Positions 39,992 through 52,699 of a stretch of DNA of 64,000 nt are shown in pieces (the first letter of the stretch is position 1; every line of letters starts with the position of its first letter). The translations under genes were made by a program, and so were the position numbers. Origin of the DNA: Molanna angustata. Lineage: Eukaryota > Arthropoda > Insecta > Trichoptera > Molannidae. The DNA lies in NCBI GenBank assembly GCA_963576475.1, contig OY754981.1, forward strand, positions 14,312,216-14,376,215. Direction: 5' to 3'. Below the pieces are notes generated by a model that had not been told where the DNA came from, searched no databases, and saw nothing but the letters and a program-made list of their open reading frames with translations.

Positions 39992-42900
39992 ATGGGATTA
40001 TGTAGTTCTTGTTTAAAAGGATCCACTACGGATACACTTATGCCAGACGTGGTAAATAGTAATTCTTTATTAATATTAGCAGGTATGCAATGTCTTAATC
40101 GATAATATCAAATTCTATCAAGTTGGTGATTTTGACATTTCGTCTTGTCGCTGTTTTCGTGTTCGTATTTATTGATTTTTAGTTTAAACCCGGGAAAACA
40201 CTCGGGGTATGTAAAACGGTGTATTTATATGGTATTGAATACAAAAATTAACAGTAAATATCTTAGTATTTGCTTGCCGTTCGAGACTTTTTATTTGATT
40301 CTTTTATTGTTTGGTTTTTGAGGGGTGAAAATGATCACTTTTATTTATCTGAAGGTAAGGATGTTGAAAAATATACTCGTATATAGTCTGGTGTTTACTA
40401 TTTACGTATGTCTTTTATCAGTATAATATTTTTCTTTTCATATAACCTTGCCTAAGTTATTGCATTCTAATGTTGGTTTATATTTAAAAAAGAGGTGCAT
40501 TGTGTACTTTTGTTAAAAATATTGAATGTAAACATTGTTTATGAGTTATCCGGGAACTTTCCACTCCATATTGATTTTCTAGGGTGCATGTAGGTAGCTA
40601 TTGATGTAATTTATATAGATGAAAATGACATTCTATATGCAATTGTGGGTGGTGAGGAGTGAAGGTTGGGAGGCTGGTATTGCACTGATCTACAGCCCAG
40701 TCCGGAACTCACCCAGCTCAATCCGATACATACATTTACAACGGGTACATCTCTTGTGTGGAACAACATAATAATTCAATTACATTATGTTTGTATTATT
40801 TATAATGATTCTTGTGGCTGCAACTGTTGCTGAGTGTGTCAAGAACATGAGGTAATAATGTTATGTCAACATCTAAATACAAAACATATTGTTATTGGAA
40901 AATTTACCAAACAAAGAAAGATGCTATTTATATTATTCAAAACATTACAAGTATCTATTCCTTTGTTTTTCTTCGCTCTCATTTATTTTTTTTGTTGGTA
41001 TTTCTTTGTAATATTTTAAGTATGTAAAAAAATATCAAATTGTTATATTAAATGTTTGTGAATACTTATATTCATTCTTTTTACATTATTTACTTAAATA
41101 GTACTTTAAATACAACTTTGTTTTACACAATAATGTGTTTTTTTTTATCAAAACTAAAAACATTGAATATAATTTTATAAACAAACTAGATAATGGATAA
41201 TAATTCATAGTAGGTATGAACTTTTTTTATAAATATGTTTATATTCATGGTTAACCATAATATATTTTTCTGTGTAAAAATATATCCTTTTTGTCTAACA
41301 TATTGTGCATCTGATTAAATTATTGCACACATACTGCGTAGCATCAGAAGGATAGGTCAGTATGGTGGTATGAGGAGTGGGTGTATTATGGGGAGGTGTT
41401 TGTTGGCAATCAAGGTCTGAGGGTGATAGATAATAGGTTGATGAGGGAGAAGGGAGAAACAAGTTGTAGAATTTTGTTTGAAATCAACAAAATGGGTGGT
41501 GGGTGTTGATGAATACCTCATTAAATGTTGAAATTGGATTCCAGAGCTGTGACTGGTATTAAATTACATTTGTGTATTATATTTTTTCTCAGTTATAAAT
41601 TCATACAATGTACTTATATCCTGATACTTCATACAATGTACTTATATCCTGATACTTGTATCATAAATTTTTCAAACAAATATTTTTTTTCTCATAACAA
41701 AAGAATATTTTTCATTGAGAGACATTGTATATTTTTAAAATCAATAAAGATACAGTAAAGATTTTTTTATCTCAAAAGATACGTCTTTGAAATAAAAAAA
41801 AACCTTTTGTATATAAATCTTTATTCTATTGTATGAGTTTTTTTGAAATTTGAATTTGTTTAATAATTTTCTTGTAAAATTTGTTTTAGTAAAAACCTTT
41901 TTTTAATTTTTTATTGTACATATTAAAAAACTACAAGGCCTATGAAGTAGATTTTTATTTCAATCAAAAGAGAATATTATGAAAATCTACCGGCTGAGTT
42001 TTTTATTATTATATTTTTTTAGTTACTATTCTTGCTGTTTAAAAAACCTCTAAATTTAACTTTTTACAATACAATATTTTTATATTGTATATCACAGATT
42101 AGGTGATACACAATATTCTTTCGTGTTTCATACATTAGAAGGTAATTTAGTGTGCATTTTTGTGTACATCCGTATGACCAGGGTATACAAGGGCCTTAAA
42201 TAATAATAAGCACTTCCTTGCACCCTGCTCAAGTGGCGAGTTTATTGCCATATGGTAATTTCTTCCAACTTACCAGTGTTACCAGCCTAGAGAAACAATA
42301 TTTTCGTGAGAAATAGATTTAAATAAATTTCTCCTCCGCTGGGGATTGGTTTCAGGACGCCTGCACAGAAACCAGATGGCTTACCAGGGTAATTTATAAT
42401 TAAAATTACATTGAAGTCTGGATCTCTGGACTAGGAATTCATATTATAGATAATATCTATGATTAAATGTAAAAAATATATATTATAATTATAAATATAT
42501 ATGTACCTATGATAATAATTCTTTAATTCAGAACAGTACAAAGCCATGAATGTTGACGAGGCGATGAATGTGTGTCAGGATAGAAAGATATGGCGTTCGG
42601 TTTTCTCTGCCTAATCCGTGAGGGACATGGCGTGATGGTATGTATGTATGTACAAAGCTATAAGAATAAATACAAAAATATGAACAAAATAATATATATT
42701 TAAATACAGCTTATTTCATTTCTTTTTTTTGTATTCATAATTATTTTTAAAAAAGCCTATTGGCTCATGATTATAATTAACAGTTCACATTGCAATATGG
42801 TAGTCATTCATGTACAACAACACTTTACTTCTTGATACAAAGTTTAGTTTTCGATTCCCATTAGAATGCCTTTTCGTTCATAATTTTTAGTTGTATTCTC

Positions 42901-45900
42901 TGACTGTGGCGATGCTATACACCACAATGAAAACGTCATTCGTCGGATAGTCTCGCATCTCATTTGTATTAACGAAGATGGCTGAAAGACGTCAGTTCCT
43001 GAACCGAATATGCAGCGCGGCTCGCCGTTCGCATATCAGCTGACAGGACGACAACAGTGTTAACTCTTTAACTTCTTCTTCTTCCTTTTCATAGATCCGA
43101 AGATCTGTTTGTACCGCTATTCTGTCTCCTGCGATGTGGACTGCCAACTGTCTCGCCATCTCTTTGGAGGTCTTCCTGGTGGTCTTCTTCCAGCTGGGTT
43201 CTCCTGGAGAGCGATACGTGGGAGTCTATTTTCAGCCATTCTGTTTACATGTGAGCTCCAATATCGCCTCCGCTGTCTTCCCCATCTGACGATGTCCTCC
43301 GTACTACACTTTTTTTTTATTTCGGTATTTCGAATTCGGTCTCTTAGAGTGTTTCCGGTTATACATCGCAATGTCCTCATCTCTGATGTTCTCAGAAGAG
43401 ATTTTGTTCTCGTTGTGTCTGCTCTGGTCTCTACTCCGTAGGTGGCAATGGGTCTTACACATGTTTTATATATTCGGACTTTGCTTTCGATATTCATGTG
43501 TTTATTCCTCCATATACTTTCCTTTAGACATCCTGATATTGCAGCTGCTTTATTTACTTGTCTTAATGTTTCGTCGTATAGACTACCGCTGCTAGTGATG
43601 TCTATTCCCAGGTATTTAAAGTCCATCACTTGCTCTATTATGTTATTTTCTACGACTAATTTGCATCTCAAAGGGTTCTTGCTTATCGTGAGACACTTTG
43701 TTTTGTCTGTAGATATCATCATATTATATTTAAGTGATGTATGATTTAGTTTGTATAGCATCCTTTGAAGGTCATCTTCTGATTCTGCGATAAGTACCGC
43801 ATCGTCGGCGTAGCATACTATACTGACTCTTTTACCTCCCATTCGGTACCCAAGGTTTAGGTCTACAACTTCTTCGATCAGTTTGTCCATTATTAAGTTG
43901 AATAGGAATGGACTTAGACTATCGCCTTGTCTTATTCCGATTGGAGTTGGGACTGGATTGGTGAGGTCGCCCTGTGTTTTTATTCTAGTAAAGCTGTCGG
44001 TATTCAATCCTTGGATTATTTTTACTATGTTGGAGGGAGTATTCTTTGCATTGAGTATTTCTATTATGTCCTCCAGTCTGACTCTGTCAAATGCCTTGGT
44101 GAGGTCGACGAAGCACATATATGCAGCCTTATTATATTCTATTGATTTTTCAGCGATCTGTCGAACGACAAATCGTTTGGTTCTGATTATGCTCTTATAC
44201 TCTTTAACTTTACGCGTAAAATTAATATCGACCCAAACATCGCGAACATCTCTAAATTTATCAAGTATAATATTGTAACTTATTTAAACTGAAAATTGAT
44301 GTAAATATCGTAAGTCCTCTTTTATTATGAAGCCCTTCGAACTCAATAACTATTTCTATTTCTACTAATTATCTGATTATCAAATTGCAATATCTTATAT
44401 AGTGATGTATGTTATTGGGAAGTAATTTGAACACATACTTAAAAACGCAGTATCTGATATATTATATTCTCAATTAAATAACCACCCCAATAGCATCCAT
44501 TCCTATAATTGGTGACCCCGATGTGATGCTATACACCACATGGCAATTTATTAAAGTCGCACTGAGTTACACAGTCCTTTGCACATTACTTTTTCGTGTC
44601 TGATTTTTTTGTAGTTTTCTCAGTTTCAAAGTAATTTAATATACATGTGTTGTAGTTGCGGATTTGTGTTCTCTACTTAAGTCTTAAGTTCAGGGTCTTC
44701 TATTTTTATTTTGTGTATTAGTTTTAATGTTAAAAGAATTTATATATTTATTATTCTTTTAAAATTGTTTTATGTATAGTTAAAACTTCTGAGACTTTTC
44801 TAAGCTGTGAGCTTGGATTTTGTTTTACTTAGCTAGCCTAGCCTGGGAACCCTCCCTTTTCATTGAGTTATTTGATGAAACCAGTTTCGAAACGACTGCT
44901 TGTGCAGGGCGGATGAAAATTTTGTTTGATTATTGTAGATATGTTATGTTGTGATCATTTCTGTGTGATATTTTAAAACTTTGGGCTGCATTATTTATTT
45001 CAGAAGACATTATAAATGTTTTTATTTCAGGAGACCCGCCGCAGGAGGCAGATGGAGGCAGCAGAGAAACGACGCCAGGAAAATGAAAGTCGAGGGATAC
45101 AGAACTTGGAGAAACTAAAGAGACAACAGCAGAGACAGCAAGAAATGGAGCACAGGCAAGAAGAAGCCATGAAGCAACAGACGTCTCAACCCACTCTTAA
45201 AGTATTATTATTTTTATTATGATAAACTTTCCTTATTGTATATTATGAATCTCCATTTTTGCTAATCCTCGTCTCACGTACTAAAGTGAACATATTCTTA
45301 AATTTAAAATTAGTCAATCTTCAATTATTTGAAAAATTAATTTGCAAATATATGTTGTTTGTTTTACTATCCTCTACCTACCGCAATGAAAATATTTATT
45401 TTGAGTCTGTTTTAACATTTGATTTGTTTTTTAATATCCCCATTTTTCCTTTTCCCAATAATAACTTTGCCTTGCTAAGTATCATCAATCATCAAAGCCT
45501 GCATTTTTTGCTGGTTACAAAGCATTGTAAGCTTTTTGTTTTTAATTCTACTCTATTCTTTGTTAAATATACTTAATGGAATTCTGCTAGTAAGAATCAA
45601 TATCACATGTATTACATAAGTATACTACAATTCAATCATTTTCCGTGTTGTTTGTATCTGACGTACTATCGTCTGAAGAGCATAATAGATCATGAAGTAA
45701 ATGTCCACATAAGAGCAGCGCATCAGACAGATTTTAGTATTCTATATAGGAAGTCATGTGCGCACATTGGATTGTCAGCAATAACGACATTGTTATGTAC
45801 TATAAAATATGCGATACATCTGCTGCACCTCTATGCCACACTAAGTTTTACAGTGCAAAGACATAATCAACCCTACTCCCAACTAATAATAATCATACTC

Positions 45901-46212
45901 TCAATTTCGTTATTTTGAATTGGTATTGTAATATTTGTTATCATAAGGTTCATTTATATCGTTTTGAGCAGGTTTAACATATTATATTTAATTCGTATAG
46001 TATGTTTTGGATGTGAAATTTTATTTTTACAATTATGCAAATTTCTTCAGTAAATAATAATAGATTTTATATAGCACCATTTGATAACTCAAGATGATTC
46101 TTAGGACGCTGATAGTTAAGTTATGTGATCCTTTTATAATACTTTTGGTTGTTGTAAATATATGAGTATCAAGTTGTATTTGATTTTTTTTCAACAGTGG
46201 CAAACTAATTAA
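39992..46212 (+). CDS. SVIP: small VCP/p97-interacting protein (SVIP)
   Basis: Three exons join in frame: 39992-40051, 45031-45201 and 46198-46212, giving 81 residues (human SVIP has 77). Exon 3 encodes only WQTN and the stop, after a strong TTTTTTTTCAACAG acceptor, and matches the W-containing C-terminus of the family. SVIP is a membrane-anchored adaptor that binds the N-domain of the AAA ATPase VCP/p97 and limits ER-associated degradation. The start MGLCSSCLKG carries the N-myristoylation glycine and nearby cysteines for palmitoylation. The VCP-interacting motif R-x5-AA-x2-R is present at residues 24-34 (RRRQMEAAEKR). The rest is a charged, glutamine-rich helix. Intron 1 (5 kb) holds SINE, RTE and LTR fragments. 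An AATAAA at 47008-47013 is a possible polyadenylation signal. Confidence 0.9.
41601..41656. repeat. 28-bp tandem duplication in SVIP intron 1
   Basis: Two copies of TCATACAATGTACTTATATC plus CTGATACT start at 41601 and 41629. Confidence 0.85.
42203..42399 (-). repeat. SINE family B copy
   Basis: Matches 57298-57512: GTGGCGAGTTTATTGCCATA on the plus strand, then TTTAAATAAATTTCTCCTCC and the inverted B-box region. It carries a TAATAATAA tail at the left. Confidence 0.7.
42543..42651 (+). repeat. non-LTR 3' end relic
   Basis: Carries GAGGCGATGAATGTGTGTCA, then GGCGTTCGGTTTTCTCTGCC, then GTGAGGGACATGGCGTGATG and a GTATG tail. One frame reads MNVDEAMNVCQDRKIWRSV, like the C-terminus of an RTE-like ORF. 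Related copies lie at 600, 12671, 19125 (-) and 56817. Confidence 0.6.
42911..44540. mobile_element. composite insertion bounded by 16-bp direct repeats
   Basis: GATGCTATACACCACA occurs at 42911-42926 and again at 44525-44540. Between them is LTR-like DNA starting near TGTGGCGATG and ending in TTGGTGACCCCGATGTGA, itself interrupted by the RTE insertion at 43075-44198. The direct repeats may be a long target duplication or the restart of a second LTR; the sequence does not decide. Confidence 0.45.
43075..44198 (-). mobile_element. 5'-truncated RTE-like non-LTR retrotransposon
   Basis: A 12-bp target duplication ACTCTTTAACTT flanks it (43063-43074 and 44199-44210). The minus-strand ORF (44118-43117, 333 codons, open upstream to the truncation point) is the C-terminal half of a reverse transcriptase. 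It has FVDLTKAFDRV, then GIRQGDSLSPFLFNLIMD, then the YADD catalytic box (SIVCYADDAVLIAE), then a thumb and the basic RRPPGRPPKRW tail. The 3' end is a GAA-rich simple tail. The endonuclease domain is lost through 5' truncation, but the remaining frame is intact, so the insertion looks fairly young. Confidence 0.85.
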
Positions 46213-46773
46213 TCTGCTTCCATCGGTACCGACATTTATCTTCTCCAGTCCTCGTCTTTCAGTCCTTGAAATTCTCACCAGAATGAGTCTCCTCAATTGC
46301 GATCTAGATTTAATGTTGACCTCCGCCATAATCATACTTGTCTTTGAGTCCTCGTCTCAATCTACAAATCTGTGGGAGAAATTCATTTCAATGTCTTCAT
46401 TTATATAAATAATATTGATGTTTACTTAAGATATATAAATATCTGTTTTTTGTAATTGTAATTATTTAAAAAAATGGAGTGTTCTTGTTTGTTTAACATA
46501 TATTATAGAATTAAAAATGTGTCATATCATTTAAGTGTGTCTTGAAATATGTGCATTTTATATCAGAACTTGTTTTGGTTATAACTTGCATATTTCTTCA
46601 AATTTATTATCTCAATATTTTTAGTTTTTTCTCAATACTAGTTTTAGTTAGTTTTTCAACGAAAATATTGTCGTAATGAAATAATATGAATCTAAAATGC
46701 GGCGGTACAATGAACAGAAGACTTTTTGTAATGATTAAATTATAATATAATTGTAAGAAGATAAATATTGATT

Positions 46774-46953
46774 TTTTATATGCCTATTATGTTGACAAAG
46801 CATGAATAATTTTATATGCCTATTATGTTGACAAAGCATGAATAATTTTATATGCCTATTATGTTGACAAAGCATGAATAATTTTATATGCCTATTATGT
46901 TGACAAAGCATGAATAATTTTATATGCCTATTATGTTGACAAAGCATGAATAA
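46774..46953. repeat. 36-bp tandem repeat, five copies
   Basis: Five essentially identical units start TTTTATATGCCTATTATG and end GACAAAGCATGAATAA. The array is about 560 bp past the SVIP stop and may be in its 3' UTR. The repeat peptide on the minus strand is an artefact of the 36-bp period. Confidence 0.95.
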
Positions 46954-46959
46954 TTTTAC

Positions 46960-49900
46960 TATACTGCAGTCTTATACATTTTAAAATTATTTCTTATTTT
47001 CATAATCAATAAAATTACCAAATTGTGTTGTATGAATGCATATACTACATGTTTTTCATTTTAATATATTTATTGTATTTATATTCACCGCACTACAAAA
47101 TATCATGTGATAAAATATTTATTTAGTTGTTTTTACAAAAATATATTTATTTATTTTTTTGATGTTTTATATCACAATTAAGATTTTAAAAAGTATTTTT
47201 ACGATTAAGAATTTTCTAATGAATTTTGTTACAGAATTAAATTATTAAGTGTAATTTTATAACACCTTATATTATTCAAAATATATAAGAAATATTTAAT
47301 TTGTTACGGTAATTTTAATAGAAAATGGTTATTATAATATATTATGTAAAAGAGTTTACCTCAATATTATTATATTTTCGAAAATTGACTGTGTTAAAAA
47401 ATTATAAGTCTATTTGTTTATTTAGTTATTTTACTTCGCATATAAAGATGCTTATTTTGATGAATGTAAGTCTCATGATGTTGTATTCCAAAGATTTATA
47501 AAATATATACTAATGAAATATATTCAATATAATGCATCTTAGTATATTTGTAAATAAACCTACTTATCTTCATGTGTAATGAATAGACACCTTATTAAAA
47601 GGTATTTTATATGAAGAATGCCTTGAAAGTTAAAAATTAATATTGTACAACCTTTCTACAAATTGTATAATGCACGTTTATATTAAATGTTGGTTATTTG
47701 TTATTGAAAGAAATAATCTCAATTCTATATCTAAATTGTATAAATAATTTGATTTTTGATTCTGATATCAAAAATGAAAACTATTGGTACCCACACACCT
47801 ATATATTTTGAATAAAATTTTATACAACAATAAATTAGGTACTAAAAACCTCGTTAGAGATGATCTGTTTTATTTTTATTTTTTTCTACCTAAATCAGTC
47901 GAAATATATTTGATACAGTCTATTCATTGTAGTAATTGCACTTTTGTCGTCCCTTGTTTGGGGTATTAAGTAAGACTGTTTATCAACAATATCTATAAAT
48001 GTATTTGTATTGGCACTTATATAATTAGATGAAAAATTACATTTAAATATGTCTAAGATTATTATTAAGAATGTCTGATGATTCTTAAAATTTGTAACAT
48101 TCTGTACCAAAATTTCCTTGAAGATGTTTGTCTATAAAATTTACACCACTAGTATCAATTTATGTAGTGTTTCAAACCCTCCTCTGTCTAAAATATATAT
48201 AGGTAGTTATTATTATTTTACGTTGACGTTCCTGACAAAATAATTATTTTGATTGCAGAATGTGCTAAAGAGTTAAATTTTTTTATAATTGCAATGAATT
48301 TCAATAGATGGAAATAAACTTGTACAATTGTATCAGACAATTCATGAATATTTGCAAAGATAGAAGTGATACTCGGTTCTCTCTGCCAACTGTTGAATCA
48401 CAATGATATTCATATTTCTTAATTTATTCAGATATCTGATATTGCTATGTATATTTTTTTCCGTATTTTATAGAACTGTTAATTTTTAAATTTAATTTAT
48501 GTTTAATTATAGTTACAATAGTTGCTTTTGCAAATTTGTTGTCAAGACAATTTATTTACCTACAAATATTATTAACATGAAAAAGTCTCAAATTATTTTT
48601 TGTTTAGATTTGCACCAATTTGATGTACACATCTATCAAAGTAAACTAAGGTTTTAATGTAAATTTTGTATTAAAATTCATGAACATTTTAGGATAAAAT
48701 ATTTTTAAATCAAGTTCAATATTATTATATATTTAATTATTCATCTACCCATTAGCTAGTATTAACTACTATTTATATTTTAGTAATTGGAATATCATTG
48801 TACATGTTTTTAATCTTATTCTTGTATAATATCTGTTTACATTTATTGAATAAGTAAATCTAAAAATAATATGATATCTGTGTTCACTATAAGTTATCGG
48901 TTTGTCCTCAAGCGTAAAATTTTCAGGGTCCTAATAAATTAGATAATTTCTTATACTGATCGTAATAAAATTTCTGAACTCTAAAAAAAAAGATCACAGC
49001 AAAAAGGATCTTTGATTAATTGAAATATTTTTTTATTGTCCCTTAAAATTATTCCTTTATAGATATTTTTTAATAAATTTTGTTTATCTGTAAATTGTGT
49101 TAAGATCGACTCAATAATGTATTATGAAAATCTTTTGCTTTGAATTCAATTAGCACAATTCAGCTACGCATAATTTACACAATAGTATTAATACAATATT
49201 CTTACTGAAATTCAAATGATAACGGTTTGTTTCATCAAAATAATTTTATGGGAATGAAAATAGTCATTTCCCATTATTTGCTGAGAATTATGTTTAATTT
49301 AAAGAATAATATGTATTTATGTTAATAATCATGTATTATTTTCACTGATTCTTTTTTTTCTGGAATCCCATAAGACTGCTGGGCCATATTAGACACTTAT
49401 TGTCCGCTTTGCCACTGATTCCATACAAAACAAGTCAATGTGAATATTTTATTTCATGTGTCTTATTCTTGTTGATTTTAGTGGCCCAAATTTTTTATTT
49501 ATTTTATTTATTTATTTGTCACACCATTTAAATAATCTTTATTAAAATAGATAACTGCTGCCCAACTAGGTATACCTGTTCTAGGGCTAGCAGTGTACAT
49601 ATTATTACATTTCACAGGAGTAACTATTTGCATTTTTTTAAATGAATCTAAACAATATAAACTTAACTATTTAAAAAGAATCAAAACAATATAAACTTAA
49701 CTATAACACATATAGAAAAAATGGAATTTGAGTCATCATGATATGCATATTATACATAGTATTGTAAAAGTAGGTATCTTGTAATTTTATTTGTTAATTG
49801 CACAAAATAAACTGAAATAGTATTTCTTGGGAATACTGAACTGACAGAGCATAGATATGATCCGTCAGTCATATCTTTATTCAGTCGCGCCTCAAATCAA

Positions 49901-49990
49901 ATCAAGACAGCACAAAATTTATAAAACAATTAGGATTTTTTGTAAAAAGTAAATAAAGAAAAAAAAATAACAATTATATAAATGATGTCC
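46960..49990. other. AT-rich intergenic DNA, no gene seen
   Basis: Only short stop-broken frames occur. A scrap TCGGTTCTCTCTGCC at 48374-48388 resembles the non-LTR 3' family at 42543. Confidence 0.4.
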
Positions 49991-49992
49991 TT

Positions 49993-50515
49993 TTACACTA
50001 CGATGTCGAATATTTGATATATTTTAGTTCTCCCGTAGTTCATGATGTATTCGGAACATTTTCTTTTAAATGATTTCAGCGATACTATTTCTTTTAATGA
50101 TGTAGGCAACATGTTATAAATTCTGGGGGCAATGAAAATAAAATTTCTTTGACCAAAAGTAGTTCTCATGTGTGGAATTGCATAGTTTGCAGCGGTGCTG
50201 GCTCGTGTAGCTATAGATTGTTGTGTTTTCGGGTAAACTAATTTATTTTTATGAAAATTTGTTAGTACATAATGTAAAAAGATTTGTTTCGGATCAAAAA
50301 CTTTAAATTCACTGTATAAATCTTTAGTGGGGTAGTCAAGGGGTTTGCTGAGTATTATTTTTATTATACATCGTTGAGCTAAACATAGTTTTTCCATAAT
50401 GGTGTCGGCACACCCTCCCCAACCAACAATTCCATATGTGAGTAAAGAATGTGTCAACGCGTAGTACACTTGTTTTATTATCCAGGATCTTTCGGAGTTC
50501 TCTATAAATATATCC
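49993..50515 (-). pseudogene. CR1/Jockey-like reverse transcriptase C-terminal relic
   Basis: The 158-codon minus-strand frame (50469-49993) reads MYYALTHSLLTYGIVGWGG, then CIIKIILSKPLDYPT and FVAPRIYN-like FIAPRIYNMLP. This is the region after the thumb in Jockey/CR1 superfamily ORF2 proteins. Another frame just upstream gives IVKLGYIYRELRKILD, so a frameshift separates it from the rest, and the catalytic RT domain is absent. Confidence 0.7.
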
Positions 50516-50923
50516 TAGTTTGACTATTTTACTTGACAGGAGAATGAATCAATTAAAAATAAATATGACTGTTAATTTTTACCTCATGTCTTAATTTATA
50601 TTTTATAATGGATTGTAATTTATTCATTTCTTATCAGAAAAATCTTTTATCGCATTTATCTAAAATCTGCTGTTGAATCTATTTTTGGAAACTAATCAAA
50701 AATGAATTTTGCAAGATGCCAAATTTGGGACCAAAAAAAGTTAATTTTGAATCATCAGTTCATCGATTTTAACCTCATCAAATGTATTGTAATTTATAAA
50801 TGTTTTAAAATATACTTGACCAACCTTAAAATCCCAAGATTTTTTATGGTTCCTCTTTAGGAAAAATCCATTATCAGCAAAAAACAGTTTTTAATATCTC
50901 AATTTCAAATAGATTACCGTCAT

Positions 50924-52660
50924 TTAGGGTGACTTTAACCCAAAATATTGAAATATTTAACAATTCACTTTGCGGTTTCCATAGTTTTGGATATATCGGG
51001 ATCATATACTTTTGATATCAGCTACAAGATATAGGTACCCAGTAGCAATAAAATCATTCGAATAAATTTCACTCTACATATTTTTTGTTATATTTTATTT
51101 TTCACCCTCTTCGAAGGATGACTTTGGCCTCCATATGTTGTGCCAACAAAATGTAGTTTTAATTGTAAATAAGCTAATGCCACCCGCCCGACAGGTTCAT
51201 GAGTAAATGTTACAAGTATTTTTGGCAAAGATCTGTTCAGCTTTTGGTTTAAATAAAAAGAAAATTTAGTTTAATTTCAGTTTAATGAGACTAACAAATA
51301 AATAAAAAATGTTAATCTTTTTGAAATCGAATAATTAATTTTAAATCGAATAATTAATTTTAAATCGAATAATTAACATTGCTCATGTTTATTGAAATAC
51401 AAATTAAAAATTGTTATTAAAAAAATAAACAAACACTTCCTCGCACTCTGTGCAAGTGGTTAGTTTATTGCCATGTGGCAATTTCTTCCAACTATTATTG
51501 ATCTTTAATTTTCATTGTCCAACTCCGGAACAGAAAAGCAGCCTTTCTTCATGAATTTAGGAGCTTCTATTTTACAAACAATTTTCCCAGTCCCAGCTGT
51601 AAAGCTGTTCATCTTTTTTGCTGGCCAGCACCAAAATGATTTTCCTTTCTTCATGCAACTTACAAGAGCTCCTTCTTCATTTAATGAAAGAACCTGACCA
51701 GGATATTTACACAATCCTCATATAATAAGTTAGCCAATCGTCGACATAGATCTTTCTGCCTTTTGAGAAAACCTCTGAGCCAGTCTTTTCCTGGAATGTT
51801 ATTTTCAAATTTCTTTACCATCCTGCCTTGTGCACTTAGGTAATCTCTGATCCCAATTTTAAGATCAAATTCTGTTAATGGAAAACCATATTCAGAAAGT
51901 GCCGTTATGTATGCAACGAACGACGCTTCTTCTTCCTCTGTAAAAACAGTAGTCCCGCCAGGTTTGTTTTTACATTGATTAACTAATTTATTTTTTATAG
52001 TACTGCGCGGTATTTTATATGTAACAGAAGCAGCTCATTGAGTAATTTGTTTACATTTTACGGCTGCCAAACATTCTTCTAACTGTGACTCTGTATAATC
52101 GATGTATCGACGACTACCAGGCTTTCTTATATATTTGGGGGGCATCTCAAAGGCTGCAGTTTGTTTTATTTATCTGAAAATTATGTAATCGGGGTTCAGA
52201 TTCTCAAGTTGCAGTAGAATTTATATCAGTCGGGTTACTTTGGCCCACGGGCCAAAGTAACCCGAAAAACCGGCCAAAGTGTACTGACATTTTGCTATTG
52301 AAATTAAGTATACCTAAAATTCAATACACCCTGTTGAATTTATAAATACCACACTCCTGACTACATAAATAACAACAACAAACACATTGATGAATGTATA
52401 CTTACCAAAATTTGCAGTTTCACAGTAAAGTTTGCAAGCACTAAAACATGTGGGTAATCTGTCAAAATTTGCGCACGAAAACTGATTAACACAAGAATAA
52501 GTAAACACATCAAATGAGTGGGGTTTGTATGCTACTACTGCCATATTTCATTCCCGCATGAAAGTTTTTCGATTGTTCAGTTCATTTTGTATCGGCGGGA
52601 ATTTCAAACTTTGTTCCATTTTGGGCCAAAGTCACCTGCTAGGGCTAATGACACCCGATA
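50924..52660 (-). pseudogene. pogo-like DNA transposon with lost DDE core
   Basis: Inverted ends are visible: GTCATTTAGGGTGACTTTAA near 50927 and the inverse-related GGCCAAAGTCACC...AATGAC near 52624-52652. On the minus strand, 52143-51720 encodes a helix-turn-helix pair: SRRYIDYTESQLEECLAAVK, then SVTYKIPRSTIKNKLV, then GKDWLRGFLKRQKDLCRRLA. These are the psq and CENP-B-type DNA-binding domains of pogo transposases. The frame 51714-51505 resembles the far C-terminus. The DDE catalytic region between them is missing, and an in-frame stop interrupts the first helix-turn-helix. A second palindrome GGGTTACTTTGGCCC at 52232 hints at nesting. Confidence 0.65.
51425..51497 (-). repeat. SINE family B tail copy
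   Basis: CACTTCCTCGCACTCTGTGC followed by AAGTGGTTAGTTTATTGCCA matches the 3' part of the family B SINE. It lies within the pogo-like element, just beyond its C-terminal coding end. Confidence 0.65.
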
Positions 52661-52699
52661 TGACGGTACCTATAGAAATCATCTAAGAACAATTATTTC

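Noticed and set aside
43109..43744. Plus-strand frames opposite the RTE-like ORF
   Set aside because: Antisense shadows of the reverse transcriptase frame.
44869..44915. TTGATGAAACCAGTTTCGAAAC as a hammerhead core in SVIP intron 1
   Set aside because: The first core base is U instead of C, and I see no partner stem or UH site. Too weak to call.
46735..46947. Minus-strand peptide repeat MLCQHNRHIKLF as a protein
   Set aside because: Artefact of a 36-bp tandem repeat whose period is a multiple of three.
48259..48277. Alternative SVIP last exon (AATGTGCTAAAGAGTTAA after TTGCAG)
   Set aside because: Would give NVLKS, unlike the W-containing SVIP tail. The exon at 46198 with WQTN fits the family better.
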